64,000 bases of DNA from Candidatus Scalindua japonica (GTDB lineage Bacteria > Planctomycetota > Brocadiia > Brocadiales > Scalinduaceae): contig NZ_BAOS01000024.1 in NCBI RefSeq assembly GCF_002443295.1, positions 18,840-82,839 on the forward strand. The letters are read 5' to 3'. The notes beneath the pieces are model-generated. The model was given only the letters and a program-made list of their open reading frames with translations. It was not told where the DNA came from and ran no database searches. This document shows positions 10,177 through 20,222 of the stretch, one piece after another (the first letter of the stretch is position 1; every line of letters begins with the position of its first letter). The position numbers and the translations under genes were made by a program.

Positions 10177-10378
10177 TCTAATACTAGCTCTTTGTACACT
10201 CTCTGGTTTTTTAGCTCATATTCCTTTGGCTTATATTCCATAGTACATCCTTGTACACAAGAAAAATAATTTCTTTTAACTGAATAATACGGCACTCTCG
10301 ATAATTATAATGGCAGATTAACGATTTATTTTATATTGTCAAGTTAATTTGAGTATAAGACATATATATTAAAAATGA

Positions 10379-11553
<1,175 letters not shown>

Positions 11554-11943
11554 GTGATTTTACCTACAGAGATGCTCATTGAAGAAGAGGTTGTAAAAGT
11601 GATCGCTGAAGCAGAAGACGGTTCGTTTTGTCTGAAACCTAAACACGTGAATTTTGTGGCTACCCTTGTTCCGGGGCTTCTATCTTTTGAAACAACTGGC
11701 GGACGGGAACAGTTTCTCGCAGTAGATGAAGGAACTCTCGTAAAGTGCGGAGCAGAAGTACTCGTATCAACTGCGAATGCAGTCCAGGGACCAAACCTGG
11801 GCATGCTGAAAGAAACAGCAGAAAAACAGTTTATGATAATTGACGAAAAGCAAATAAATGCACGTTCAGCAGTGGCAAAGCTTGAAGCAAATCTCGTGCG
11901 CAAGTTTATTGAAATTGGACATGAGTAAGGAGGGTAATGACTG

Positions 11944-12201
11944 TTGACAGACCTGAGTAGGAAAATTGAAAAAAAAGAGGCCAGAAAAATAAAAGCACGG
12001 GCTGAGAAGGAAAAAGGTGTATGGTTTGGACTAGTAGGATGGTCTGTAGCGATTCCCACGTTACTATTTCTTGGAATTGGTATATGGATTGACACCAAAA
12101 ACACCTTCAAAATACTCGTGGACTCTTATGTTTCTTATTATGGGTGTTATTACAGGATGTTTGAATGCCTGGTAATGCGTAAAGAAACAAAGTATGGGTG
12201 A
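11944..12201 (+). pseudogene. atpQ: AtpQ (AtpI-like) N-ATPase membrane protein, frameshifted
   Basis: The first 45 residues match the N-ATPase AtpI/AtpQ membrane protein, with a charged N-terminus and then GLVGWSVAIPTLLFLGIGIW. After WIDTK the frame goes wrong at an A5 run near 12095. The expected continuation (SKYSWTLMFLIMGVITGCLNAW) lies in the next frame and ends in TAA at 12173. One inserted base would explain this. AtpQ and AtpR are thought to help assemble the c-ring. The TTG at 11944 is the only in-frame start; an ATG at 11937 is out of frame. Confidence 0.75.
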
Positions 12202-12217
12202 ATGAAATGGAGATAAC

Positions 12218-12517
12218 ATGGGATTTACTTCCGTATTTTATTATTTTGTAACGCCATTTATTGCAGGTATATTTGCGGGTTTGTTATTTCACATAGGACT
12301 TTGGTGGACAGTAAAGGCACTTTCTTCATCAAGAAAACCTGCCCTTCTGACTATTGGAAGTTATTATGTCAGAATGGGGATAACACTATTTATATTTTAT
12401 CTTGTTATGAATAGCAGTTGGGTGCGTCTTACTGTTTGCCTGTTAGGGTTTCTTACGGTAAAGTACACAATGATGCGTATGCTGAAACCTGGAGAAAATG
12501 TTTCTTCGTTTGAATAA
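12218..12517 (+). CDS. atpR: N-ATPase subunit AtpR
   Basis: This 99-residue protein has three hydrophobic segments and the AtpR hallmark YYVRMGITLFIFYLVM with its intramembrane arginine. AtpR occurs only in N-ATPase operons, between atpQ and atpB, which is the position here. Its proposed role is to help load or position the c-ring carboxylate. No lesion is visible, in contrast to the genes on both sides. It starts with ATG after a GGAG-like site (ATGGAGATAAC). Confidence 0.85.
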   Translation: MGFTSVFYYFVTPFIAGIFAGLLFHIGLWWTVKALSSSRKPALLTIGSYYVRMGITLFIFYLVMNSSWVRLTVCLLGFLTVKYTMMRMLKPGENVSSFE

Positions 12518-12655
12518 AATACCGAACTGAACACATGGTAAACAGTGATAAACGTTAATACAATACATAACTATAATAACTATTATGATCAGGCTTCTTG
12601 TCTGATTAGGTATAATTGATTGAAAATGTCGATTGAAAAGAGAGAGGATTAACTG

Positions 12656-13036
12656 ATGAAAATCAGCCCTGACTCGATTATATTCCTGCAGCATGAACAG
12701 ATCAAGCTTAATGCCACGATAGTCTTTACATGGGCAATCATAGCCTTATTGACAATCGGTTCGTGGGTAGTGACGAGAAGTCTCTCCACGGGAACAAGAC
12801 TCTCACGTTGACAAAATATCCTTGAAATACTGATCACGTGGATTCAGGGACAGATACAAGCTATCAGTCAACGTGAAACATACCGATATCTGCCTTTTGT
12901 CGGCACTCTTTTTATATTTATAGCCGCTTCAAATTTATTAGCCATTGTTCCATGGTACAAGCCTCCTACTGGCTCATTGTCCACTACTGTGGCGCTTGCC
13001 GTTTGTGTTTTTGTTGCAACACCTCTGTTTGGCATT
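12656..13036 (+). pseudogene. atpB: N-ATPase a subunit, nonsense codon and C-terminal deletion
   Basis: Residues 1-51 read as the start of the a subunit. TGA at 12809 then takes the place of the Trp expected in SRWQN. The same frame continues as a subunit (NILEILITWIQGQIQAI, then YLPFVGTLFIFIAASNLL) to about 13036 (TPLFGI). The rest of the protein, including the helices with the essential arginine that faces the c-ring, is absent; the frame runs into the c subunit leader. About 127 codons remain, where the family has roughly 220-230. No a-subunit function is possible. Confidence 0.85.
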
Positions 13037-13066
13037 ATGGAAGGTGGGTTAAGGAGGAAAAGGATT

Positions 13067-13369
13067 ATGGACGTGCTTGGGTTAATAGGTATTGCTTCAA
13101 TTTTCACCGCAGGTATTACTATAGCGATCGGTTCCATCGGTCCCGCGCTTGGAGAAGGCCTTGCAGTCTCTCAGGCTCTACACTCCATTGCACAGCAACC
13201 TGATGAGGCAAACACAATAACCAGAACACTATTTGTAGGACTGGCAATGGTTGAGTCTTCGGCAATTTACTGTTTTGTTGTGTCAATGATTCTGCTCTTT
13301 GCCAATCCATTCTGGAATTATTTTATTAATAAAGCGCTGGAAGCAGGTACCGGCAAACTGAAACGTTGA
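13067..13369 (+). CDS. atpE: N-ATPase c subunit, sodium-type signature
   Basis: The protein is about 100 residues with two membrane helices. Helix 1 is rich in GxGxG-like spacing (IAIGSIGPALGEG) and helix 2 carries the ion carboxylate in AMVESSAIYCF. The Glu-Ser pair followed by Tyr is the ligand pattern of sodium-binding c subunits, so the lost enzyme was probably sodium-coupled. The ATG at 13067 has a very good AAGGAGG site about 10 nt upstream and is in frame with the atpB remnant before it. It looks intact but has no working a or b partner in this operon. Confidence 0.83.
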   Translation: MDVLGLIGIASIFTAGITIAIGSIGPALGEGLAVSQALHSIAQQPDEANTITRTLFVGLAMVESSAIYCFVVSMILLFANPFWNYFINKALEAGTGKLKR

Positions 13370-13384
13370 AAAAGGAAATTGAAA

Positions 13385-14727
13385 TTGGATGATAAACAGG
13401 AGTTGAGTTCATGCCTGGATGACGTGTTTACCGCTTTTGATCATGTCGTCAAGACACATCATTACGAGCCAACGATTCATGAAACCGGCAAGGTAAAATT
13501 TGTAGGCAGGGGCATTCACGTATAGAAGGATTGCCGGGTGTTAAGTCCGAAGAGCTGATCATATTTCCCGGAAAGATTTTTGGCATGGTATTCAATCTTA
13601 ATCCGAAAGAGGTTGGAGTCGTCATGCTTTCCAGAAGTGATGCTTTTACTGTAACCCGCATAGACAGGGTAATGGATGTGCCTGTGGGCGAAGCACTTCT
13701 GGGTCGTGTTGTTGACCCGACGGCAATACCACTTGATAATAGTGGTCAAATTAATACTTTCGAACGCAAACCGATAGAGCGTGAAGCCCCTGAAATCATG
13801 GAACGTGAACCAGTTACTGTACCTCTTCAGACAGGACTCAAGGTAGTTGACGCTCTTATACCAATCGGAAGGGGGCAGAGGGAACTTATCCTCGGTGACC
13901 GTCAGACCGGGAAGACAGCTATTGCCCTGGATACTATCATAAACCAGAAAGATAAGAACGTATTATGCGTGTATTGCGCAATCGGCCAGCGGAGTTCTTC
14001 TGTTGCAAAACTTATTGAGGATCTGCATAAGCATGATGCCATGAAATATACCATTGTTGTGTCAACATCCGGCGAAGATCCTCCGGGAATGAAGTATATA
14101 GCACCCTATTCAGCAACTACCATGGCGGAATATTTCATGGAAAAAGGGAGGGATGTGTTGATTGTATATGACGATTTGATAAACCATGCAATTGCATACA
14201 GGGAACCTTCTCTGCTCCTTAGACGTCCTCCCGGAAGAGAGGCGTTTCCGGGAGATATTTTTTATATCCATTCCCGACTTCTTGAACGTTCAACACATCT
14301 GAGAAAAGAGCTTGGGGGAGGCTCATTGACAGCCCTTCCCATTGTTGCTACAAAAGCACAGAATGTTGCAGCATATATTCCCACAAATATCATTTCGATA
14401 ACCGATGGGCAGATCTACCTTTCACCTGACCGTTTCCAGAAGGGTATTTTACCTGCAGTTGATGTTGGCAAATCTGTATCCCGTGTGGGTGGAAAAACAC
14501 AACTTCCTGTATACCGATCAATCGCTGGCAATTTAAGATTGTCTTATTCACAGTTTGAAGAACTTGAGAAATTTGCCCGTTTCCGCACAAGACTTGATGA
14601 AAAGACTCGAAAGATACTCGTTGAAAGAGGCCGCCGAGTTCGTGAGGTACTAAAACAGGATCAATACAAACCCTTGACAGTGACAGATCAAATTGCCGTA
14701 CTCCTGTCAGTAACAGAAGGAATATAA
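13385..14727 (+). pseudogene. atpA: N-ATPase alpha subunit, frameshifted and C-terminally deleted
   Basis: The first 46 codons (TTG at 13385) read as the alpha N-terminus ([20 protein letters not shown]) and stop at TAG 13523. One missing base there shifts the frame; the rest continues from about 13526 ([16 protein letters not shown]). The body keeps the alpha P-loop [11 protein letters not shown], the regulatory [20 protein letters not shown] region and the [10 protein letters not shown] segment. It ends at LSVTEGI, lacking about 60-70 C-terminal residues, because the gene runs directly into gamma. Only about 15 nt separate it from atpE, so no atpF (b subunit) gene exists between them. Confidence 0.86.
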
Positions 14728-14762
14728 AAAGATCGGAGGACCTTCGTGATATTGTAAAAACA

Positions 14763-15581
14763 ATGCAGACGCTTTCGGCAGTAAATATTCACCATTTTGA
14801 ACAGGCCGTAAAGTCGATAGGTGATTACTACCGATCTATTGAAATGGGATTTCAGGTTGTACTCAAAGGAGGAAAAGTCGCAGTACTGGATCAGAAGGAA
14901 GAAAGGAAAAACGGTCTCTACGCTATTGTATTTGGAACGGACCAGAGGCTTTGTGGAGGTTTTAATGAGCAGATTACCACCTATGCGCTTGAAAGAATTA
15001 ATAGTTCGAATACAGTTGAAAACAATAATATTTTATGCATAGGGTTACGTACCCTTGCGTCACTTGAGGAGGGAAAACAAAACGGTGCAGAGGTCTTTCC
15101 CCTGCCAGGATCACTTGCAGGCGTAACTTCTATAGTTCAACAGGTAGTAATGGCAATTACCGATCTGCAGGAAGTGGGAAAAATAAATAGAGTTATGCTT
15201 TTTCACCATAAACTGTTATCACAGATTTCGTATAAGCCGCACCATATAACTCTTCTTCCTCTTGATCGGACATGGATAGATTCAGTCAGGCAAAAAAAAT
15301 GGCCATGTCATTCACTGCCATCATTTACCATGGATAGAGATTCCCTTTTTTCAGCACTGTTTCGTCAGTATATGTTTGTTTCTATTTATCGAGCATTTGC
15401 TGAATCTATGGCATCCGAAAACGCTGCCCGTCTATTGTCCATGCAATCAGCTGAGAAAAATATTGAAGAGAGACTCGAACAGCTCAATGCTCTCTACCGC
15501 AACGAGCGCCAGAGTTCAATTACCAGCGAACTTCTGGATATTGTATCAGGCTTCGAAGCGTTGAGAACAGAAAAAGAATAA
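14763..15581 (+). CDS. atpG: N-ATPase gamma subunit, N-terminus trimmed
   Basis: This is the central rotor stalk of the rotary ATPase. The 272-residue frame matches the N-ATPase gamma form, including GTDQRLCGGFNEQI and the C-terminal ENAARLLSMQSAEKNIEERL helix. Family sequence (SEDLRDIVKTMQTLSA) extends upstream of the ATG at 14763 back to about 14733 in the same frame, with no start codon. So roughly the first ten residues were lost in the deletion that fused atpA to atpG. It may still be translated from the internal ATG but would lack the tip of the N-terminal helix. It is the last gene of the operon. Confidence 0.83.
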   Translation: MQTLSAVNIHHFEQAVKSIGDYYRSIEMGFQVVLKGGKVAVLDQKEERKNGLYAIVFGTDQRLCGGFNEQITTYALERINSSNTVENNNILCIGLRTLASLEEGKQNGAEVFPLPGSLAGVTSIVQQVVMAITDLQEVGKINRVMLFHHKLLSQISYKPHHITLLPLDRTWIDSVRQKKWPCHSLPSFTMDRDSLFSALFRQYMFVSIYRAFAESMASENAARLLSMQSAEKNIEERLEQLNALYRNERQSSITSELLDIVSGFEALRTEKE

Positions 15582-15689
15582 GGGCAGTAAATAAAATATG
15601 GAATTATCAAAAATGATCCGGCAGATGGATAATTTCATAAATGCAAGGTCAGGATGGCTGGGTCGGGATTATAAATTAAATAGTTAAAG

Positions 15690-16277
15690 CTAAACATCAA
15701 TTCCCTGATGATATATACTCCACAATTGCGAATGCAATTCCTTCGGTACAAAATTAAACTTTTTATATGACCACATCGTTATACTGGATTGGATCAGTCC
15801 AAAAAAGGCTATGGCAGATGTTTTTGGATTAATTTTGCTATTTACCTTTTTTAACTGTACCGCTTTTGAAAGGATTTCTTCTATTCTACATAAATACTTT
15901 TCTACTGTTTTGGCAATCTTCTTTTTTATGGAAGGATCACTGAATTGCATCGCTCCCAGAATAACAACCAATGACGTCTTACGGCGATTTTTTGCCAGAG
16001 TGAGCTGGTTTAGCAGGATGTTATTGAGATATTGAATCGGGTCATTGTCTGCTGATTTATCAATAACGTCCATGAGTGTTTCTTCAATATTCTTTATTAA
16101 TAGATTCAATATATCTCTTTTACTCTTGAAATGTCGGTAAATCGCCCCTTTGGTGGTTCCCATATGTATAGCTATTTCATTTATGGTAACGTCTTGAATA
16201 CCTTTAGAGGAAATTATATTTCGAATAATATTTACAATCTGCTCCCTTCTGATCTCGGTAGATTTTCTCGTTTGCAC
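15690..16277 (-). CDS. TetR/AcrR-family transcriptional regulator
   Basis: The protein is 195 residues. The first 50 form the TetR helix-turn-helix (REQIVNIIRNIISSKGIQDV, then GTTKGAIYRHFKSK); the rest is a helical ligand-binding domain with no recognisable specificity. The GTG start at 16277 is decided by a strong AAGGAGGT site directly upstream. It lies just downstream of, and on the same strand as, an FAD-dependent reductase. The palindromic operator candidates at 18025-18082 between that reductase and the SulP gene are reasonable targets, though this pairing is inferred only from position. Confidence 0.88.
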   Translation of the reverse strand: MQTRKSTEIRREQIVNIIRNIISSKGIQDVTINEIAIHMGTTKGAIYRHFKSKRDILNLLIKNIEETLMDVIDKSADNDPIQYLNNILLNQLTLAKNRRKTSLVVILGAMQFSDPSIKKKIAKTVEKYLCRIEEILSKAVQLKKVNSKINPKTSAIAFFGLIQSSITMWSYKKFNFVPKELHSQLWSIYHQGIDV

Positions 16278-16345
16278 CCAGCACCTCCTTTTCTAATAAA
16301 TGGATATGAGTTTTTCTGATTACCGGCAATCAGCTACACATGCGT

Positions 16346-17737
16346 TTACATTAAATTTTTGTGACGAACCATACGTTTAATGATATCTATGAAAAAAGCT
16401 TTTATCGTAACAGGTATTAATTTAATCTGAAAAAGAGGATGAAGCGCCTGTATCAATATTTTTTTATATGAAGCGTCACCCGTAACCATATTCCAGAGGA
16501 GTGCGTTAAGGTGGTTTGCAATCCAGGAATCTTTTTTCCCTTTAACGTATGATAAACGTGCTTTCACCAGCCAATTACGCTTTGTAACGAAATCGCTGAG
16601 AATCAAAATCAGTGTGCCTAGTGCATTATCTGTCGCAAGCAATTTCCTGGCTGGTTTATAGTAATATTTTTGAAAATCTTTATTTGAAATGCCTTTCTCA
16701 AATGCTGAACGCGCAGCCAGTTGCGAAGTTATATAGGCTGATTCCAGGCCGTTCTTGTAAATCTTTGAAATGCTGGCATCACCTACAATAACAAACCTGT
16801 CAGTAAATGGTTTTTTTGCGTGTGAAAGTGTTATCTTTGGTATGCACATACAAAATTTATCAGGTAACTGCCAATCTTCAGGAAGTTTCTCTCTAACAGT
16901 TGGATGCTTTAAAAAATTAATAAGATCTTCCTTTTTCAAATCTCTATTTCCTGCCAGAATTATGGTAACATAGTCTCTTTTCGGTACTATTGAAGCGAAT
17001 CTGAAGGGTTTTAATCCCAGCGCAAACACATACACACGGTTATTAAAAGACTTTTTTATAAACGTTTTACTTAATGGTATTTCCACTATACACGTTTTAA
17101 TCGTTTTTGGCGGCAAGTAACCAAAATGTAAGTTTTCGACTGCCGTAACCATTCTGGAATTAACACCAAAAGCACCAACAACAAGATCTACACTCATTTC
17201 ATTATAAGGTTTGCGTTTCCCATAGATTATGGTTGCTGTAGAGTCACGATCAGTTGGCAGTATTAGCTTCTGTACCGTTTCGTAGATTACATTTACGCCT
17301 TTATCTATGACGTGTTTTAACAGATAATCATCAAAACTGTAGCTTTGTGTATTGGGGCTGTAAAGAGGCCCATTACCTCGATAAACGGTTATAATCTTTC
17401 TGTTTGAACTTTGATTCGGTTTGTAGAGTTCAATACCAGATTCTTTCGTTTGAAAATAATAGCCTTTTATTTCCTGGTGTACGATATTTCCAGGTATGTC
17501 AATGCCGTCTCTGGTGAGCTTTGCATGGAGTGAACTGGCTATTACAGCGGCGCACATGTTGCAGCCTCTGGGGCCTTTCAGATTGAAATCTTTGCTCTCA
17601 AAGATTGTTATCTGTATCTTTATACCAGATTTCTTTGCATAATGTATGGCTTTATTTGCAAAAAGGCTTCCTGCGGGACCACCGCCAATTATAGCAATTT
17701 TTGAGTTGTTTTTTAAACGTAACGTGTTTTCTGTCAT
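16346..17737 (-). CDS. FAD-dependent oxidoreductase, geranylgeranyl-reductase-like
   Basis: The N-terminus carries the dinucleotide-binding motif IIGGGPAGSLFA and an acidic strand end (TIFES). The later FAD motif is DRFVIVGDASI near residue 315. A Cys pair (GCNMC) near residue 60 resembles the substrate-side loop seen in geranylgeranyl-reductase-like flavoproteins. The family reduces isoprenoid or other lipid double bonds, or hydroxylates aromatics. The C-terminal 130 residues are basic and amphipathic, suggesting membrane contact. The substrate cannot be read from sequence. It is divergent from the SulP carrier and upstream of the TetR gene. Confidence 0.72.
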   Translation of the reverse strand: MTENTLRLKNNSKIAIIGGGPAGSLFANKAIHYAKKSGIKIQITIFESKDFNLKGPRGCNMCAAVIASSLHAKLTRDGIDIPGNIVHQEIKGYYFQTKESGIELYKPNQSSNRKIITVYRGNGPLYSPNTQSYSFDDYLLKHVIDKGVNVIYETVQKLILPTDRDSTATIIYGKRKPYNEMSVDLVVGAFGVNSRMVTAVENLHFGYLPPKTIKTCIVEIPLSKTFIKKSFNNRVYVFALGLKPFRFASIVPKRDYVTIILAGNRDLKKEDLINFLKHPTVREKLPEDWQLPDKFCMCIPKITLSHAKKPFTDRFVIVGDASISKIYKNGLESAYITSQLAARSAFEKGISNKDFQKYYYKPARKLLATDNALGTLILILSDFVTKRNWLVKARLSYVKGKKDSWIANHLNALLWNMVTGDASYKKILIQALHPLFQIKLIPVTIKAFFIDIIKRMVRHKNLM

Positions 17738-18024
17738 ATTATTTCAATGTCTCTGCATTCACAACTATACAAATATTCGCTGGTTTTCCATGCTTCCTGG
17801 TGTTGACATTGAAAACCATCAGACCACCGAAGTTGAAACAAATATCCTCGGTATGCATCTTCCGAAGCAAATTGCTCCTCAAACTCCAGGATGTTTCTTG
17901 GGTAATTCTCCGTGATCCTTCATACTACATATTGGGACAGCTTCGGTCAAGTGCATACCCATAATCTTTTTTAAAGGAACAACTTCTTAATGATCTGTGT
18001 TATTTCATTATATAAATTCCCATT

Positions 18025-18051
18025 GATAAGTAAACGATCATTTACTTTATC
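18025..18051. promoter_or_regulatory. Candidate TetR-type operator
   Basis: An inverted repeat has arms AAGTAAA (18028-18034) and TTTACTT (18041-18047) around a 6-nt centre, with outer GATA/TATC pairs. A related half-site set, ATAAGTAAAC with GTATACTTAT, follows at 18059-18082. Both overlap or flank the SulP promoter, as repressor sites would. The TetR regulator at 15690-16277 is the nearest candidate. Confidence 0.55.
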
Positions 18052-18079
18052 TTGACAGATAAGTAAACAATAGTATACT
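18052..18079 (+). promoter_or_regulatory. Sigma-70-type promoter of the SulP/antiporter operon
   Basis: A consensus TTGACA (18052-18057) and a near-consensus TATACT (18074-18079) are separated by 16 nt. They lie about 140 nt before the SulP start codon. The spacer is filled by the second palindromic half-site, suggesting repression by occlusion. Confidence 0.65.
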
Positions 18080-18155
18080 TATGTCTGCTGTCTGGCAAAA
18101 TGCATATAATTACAAAAACCGTAGAAAATAATTATAAATTCTATTCATTATTTAT

Positions 18156-18188
18156 GCATACGATAAAGATGAAACGGGTATTTACCAT
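18156..18188 (+). repeat. 33-nt leader element, copy 1
   Basis: It begins GCATACGATAAAG and ends GGTATTTACCAT, and lies in the SulP leader. It matches 29 of 33 positions of the copy at 20248-20280. Confidence 0.6.
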
Positions 18189-18221
18189 ACTTAGTGGGTA
18201 AAATGAGGAGAAAGTCAAATT

Positions 18222-20222
18222 ATGTCAAAATTAGATACTGAATTGCAAGCCCCAAAAACAGGCATTGCGGGAATAAAGCAAAATTTCCAGAAAGACATTG
18301 TTTCCGGATTTCTGGTTTTCTTAATAGCGCTTCCATTATGCCTGGGGATTGCCATGGCTTGTGGATATCCGGCGATTGCAGGTATATTTTCCGCTATAAT
18401 AGGGGCTGTATTTGCTTCCTTTATCAGTAACTCTGAACTAACAATTAAAGGGCCTGCTGCCGGCCTGATCGTGATTGCTATCGGTGCAATAACAGAATTT
18501 GGATTTACCGGAGGACAGGACCCTGCGGCAGATTTACACGCCTACCAGCTCGTTCTCGGGATTGGTGTTGCGGCGGGTTGTATCCAGATCATTTTTGGCC
18601 TGCTCCGTGTTGGATCTCTGGGTGAATTTTTTCCCCTGTCAGTAGTACACGGAATGCTCGCCGCAATAGGCATCATCATCATACTCAAACAATTTCCTAT
18701 AGTGATGGGCGGCAATGCCGACGGAGAACCTTTTGAGTTACTCTTTTCAGTTCCCGCGAAGATAATACATATGAATCCGTGTATCGCGGCGATTGGAGCC
18801 GGAAGCCTGGCAATTATGTTCGGGATACCTCTGATCAAGAACAGCTATGTCAAGATGATACCTACCCCCATGCTTGTACTGTTGTTTGCTATACCGTTAG
18901 GGATATATTTTAACATTTCCCATGAACATGTTTACTCTTTTGAAGGACATGAATACAAAGTCGATGAAGAGTTTCTTGTCACTGTTCCGGGTAATATGTT
19001 TAAGGCAATGACCCATCCTGATTTTTCGTCATTATTAACTTTTTCAGGGTGGAAATGGGTAATCATGTTCGCCCTGATAGGCAGCCTGGAATCCCTACTC
19101 AGCGCCAAGGCGATTGACATCATAGATCCCTGGAAACGCAAAACCAACCTTGATCGTGACATGCTTGCCGTCGGAATCGCGAATACCGTCTGTGCGTTTG
19201 TTGGAGGCCTTCCTGTAATTTCTGAAATTGTACGCAGCAAGGCAAATATTGATAACGGTGCGCGTACCCGTTTTGCCAATTTATATCACGGGCTTTTTCT
19301 CCTTCTTTTTGTGGGATCTGTGCCTTTTTTGTTGCATCATATCCCACTCGCGGCCCTGGCGGCAATGCTCGTATACACAGGTTTTCAATTAACGGCACCC
19401 CGGGAGTATTTTCACGTCTACTCAATAGGAAGAATACAGTTATTTATATTTGTGGTTACCGTAATTGCCGTTCTTGCAACAGATCTGATTATCGGTATTG
19501 CTGTGGGGATAGGAATAAAGTTACTGATACATTATTTAAATGGGACACCGTTGCGTTCATTTTTCAAACTCTATCTTGATGTCGTTCAAATTAATGATGA
19601 TACATGCACTATTAAGGTCGCTCAGTCGATTAACTTCAGTAACTGGCTCCCATTTAAAAGGCTGGTCGAAAAGGCAGGATTAGCTCAAAACAAAAACGTT
19701 GAAGTTGATTTGGCAGATACCGTAATGGTAGATCACAGTGTAATGAAAAAACTTCATGAGATGACAGATGAATTTAGACAGGAGGGGCTCAAGTTGGAAG
19801 TAATTGGATTAGACGATCACAAGCCGTTGTCTAGCCATCCACTTTGTATTCACAGGAGAGGCTTTGAGAAGATAAGACGTATAATTATATTTACGGATTC
19901 ATGCCTTCAATCTCTGCTTGAACATGAATTGAACTATCATGGGGTAAGGGACTTTACTACCATTGTCTGCGGTGGCTACTTAGGCTCTTCAAAAAGAGAT
20001 AGAGTGCGTATAGAAGTCCTGGCTCTGCCGGAGAAAGCTGAACATATTCTTGATCAACTCCGCAAAGAGATATTGCCGAAATTCGGAAAAAAATATAGAA
20101 TAAGGACATTCGTCGAGAATGTAGCGGTTGTCATGCCGGATTACACTCATGTTAAGCGTTCTAATTCCTGGTTGCGGTTGGCTGAATTGCCGACAACTAC
20201 AAAAAAATTACAACACCAATGA
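18222..20222 (+). CDS. SulP-family anion (likely bicarbonate) permease with STAS and PII-like domains
   Basis: The protein is 666 residues. The SulP membrane domain (about 20-440) shows the family start IVSGFLVFLIALPLCLGIAM and the IKGPAAGLIVIAIGA segment. A STAS-like region follows (about 455-540). From about 549 to 645 the sequence looks like a PII/SbtB-type ferredoxin-like regulator: RRIIIFTDSCLQSLLEHEL, then DRVRIEVLALPEKAEHIL. SulP carriers move sulfate, bicarbonate or other anions. A built-in PII-like domain, a coupled sodium antiporter and a carbonic anhydrase nearby make sodium-dependent bicarbonate uptake the best guess. A GAGGAG ribosome site precedes the ATG. The stop overlaps the next start (ATGA), so the two are translationally coupled. 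Confidence 0.85.
   Translation: MSKLDTELQAPKTGIAGIKQNFQKDIVSGFLVFLIALPLCLGIAMACGYPAIAGIFSAIIGAVFASFISNSELTIKGPAAGLIVIAIGAITEFGFTGGQDPAADLHAYQLVLGIGVAAGCIQIIFGLLRVGSLGEFFPLSVVHGMLAAIGIIIILKQFPIVMGGNADGEPFELLFSVPAKIIHMNPCIAAIGAGSLAIMFGIPLIKNSYVKMIPTPMLVLLFAIPLGIYFNISHEHVYSFEGHEYKVDEEFLVTVPGNMFKAMTHPDFSSLLTFSGWKWVIMFALIGSLESLLSAKAIDIIDPWKRKTNLDRDMLAVGIANTVCAFVGGLPVISEIVRSKANIDNGARTRFANLYHGLFLLLFVGSVPFLLHHIPLAALAAMLVYTGFQLTAPREYFHVYSIGRIQLFIFVVTVIAVLATDLIIGIAVGIGIKLLIHYLNGTPLRSFFKLYLDVVQINDDTCTIKVAQSINFSNWLPFKRLVEKAGLAQNKNVEVDLADTVMVDHSVMKKLHEMTDEFRQEGLKLEVIGLDDHKPLSSHPLCIHRRGFEKIRRIIIFTDSCLQSLLEHELNYHGVRDFTTIVCGGYLGSSKRDRVRIEVLALPEKAEHILDQLRKEILPKFGKKYRIRTFVENVAVVMPDYTHVKRSNSWLRLAELPTTTKKLQHQ

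Noticed and set aside
13389..13520. Possible hidden atpF between atpE and atpA
   Set aside because: The 15-nt gap leaves no room, and the sequence from 13385 is clearly the alpha N-terminus.
15598..15687. 29-codon frame after atpG (starts MELSKMIRQMD)
   Set aside because: It is short, has no family resemblance and lies after a decayed operon; it is probably chance.
17790..17915. Short plus-strand frame reading MLPGVDIENHQTTEVE and onward, next to an imperfect 11-bp stem (17782-17817)
   Set aside because: It looks somewhat protein-like but matches nothing I know and lies in a promoter region; it could be a remnant, but evidence is too thin.
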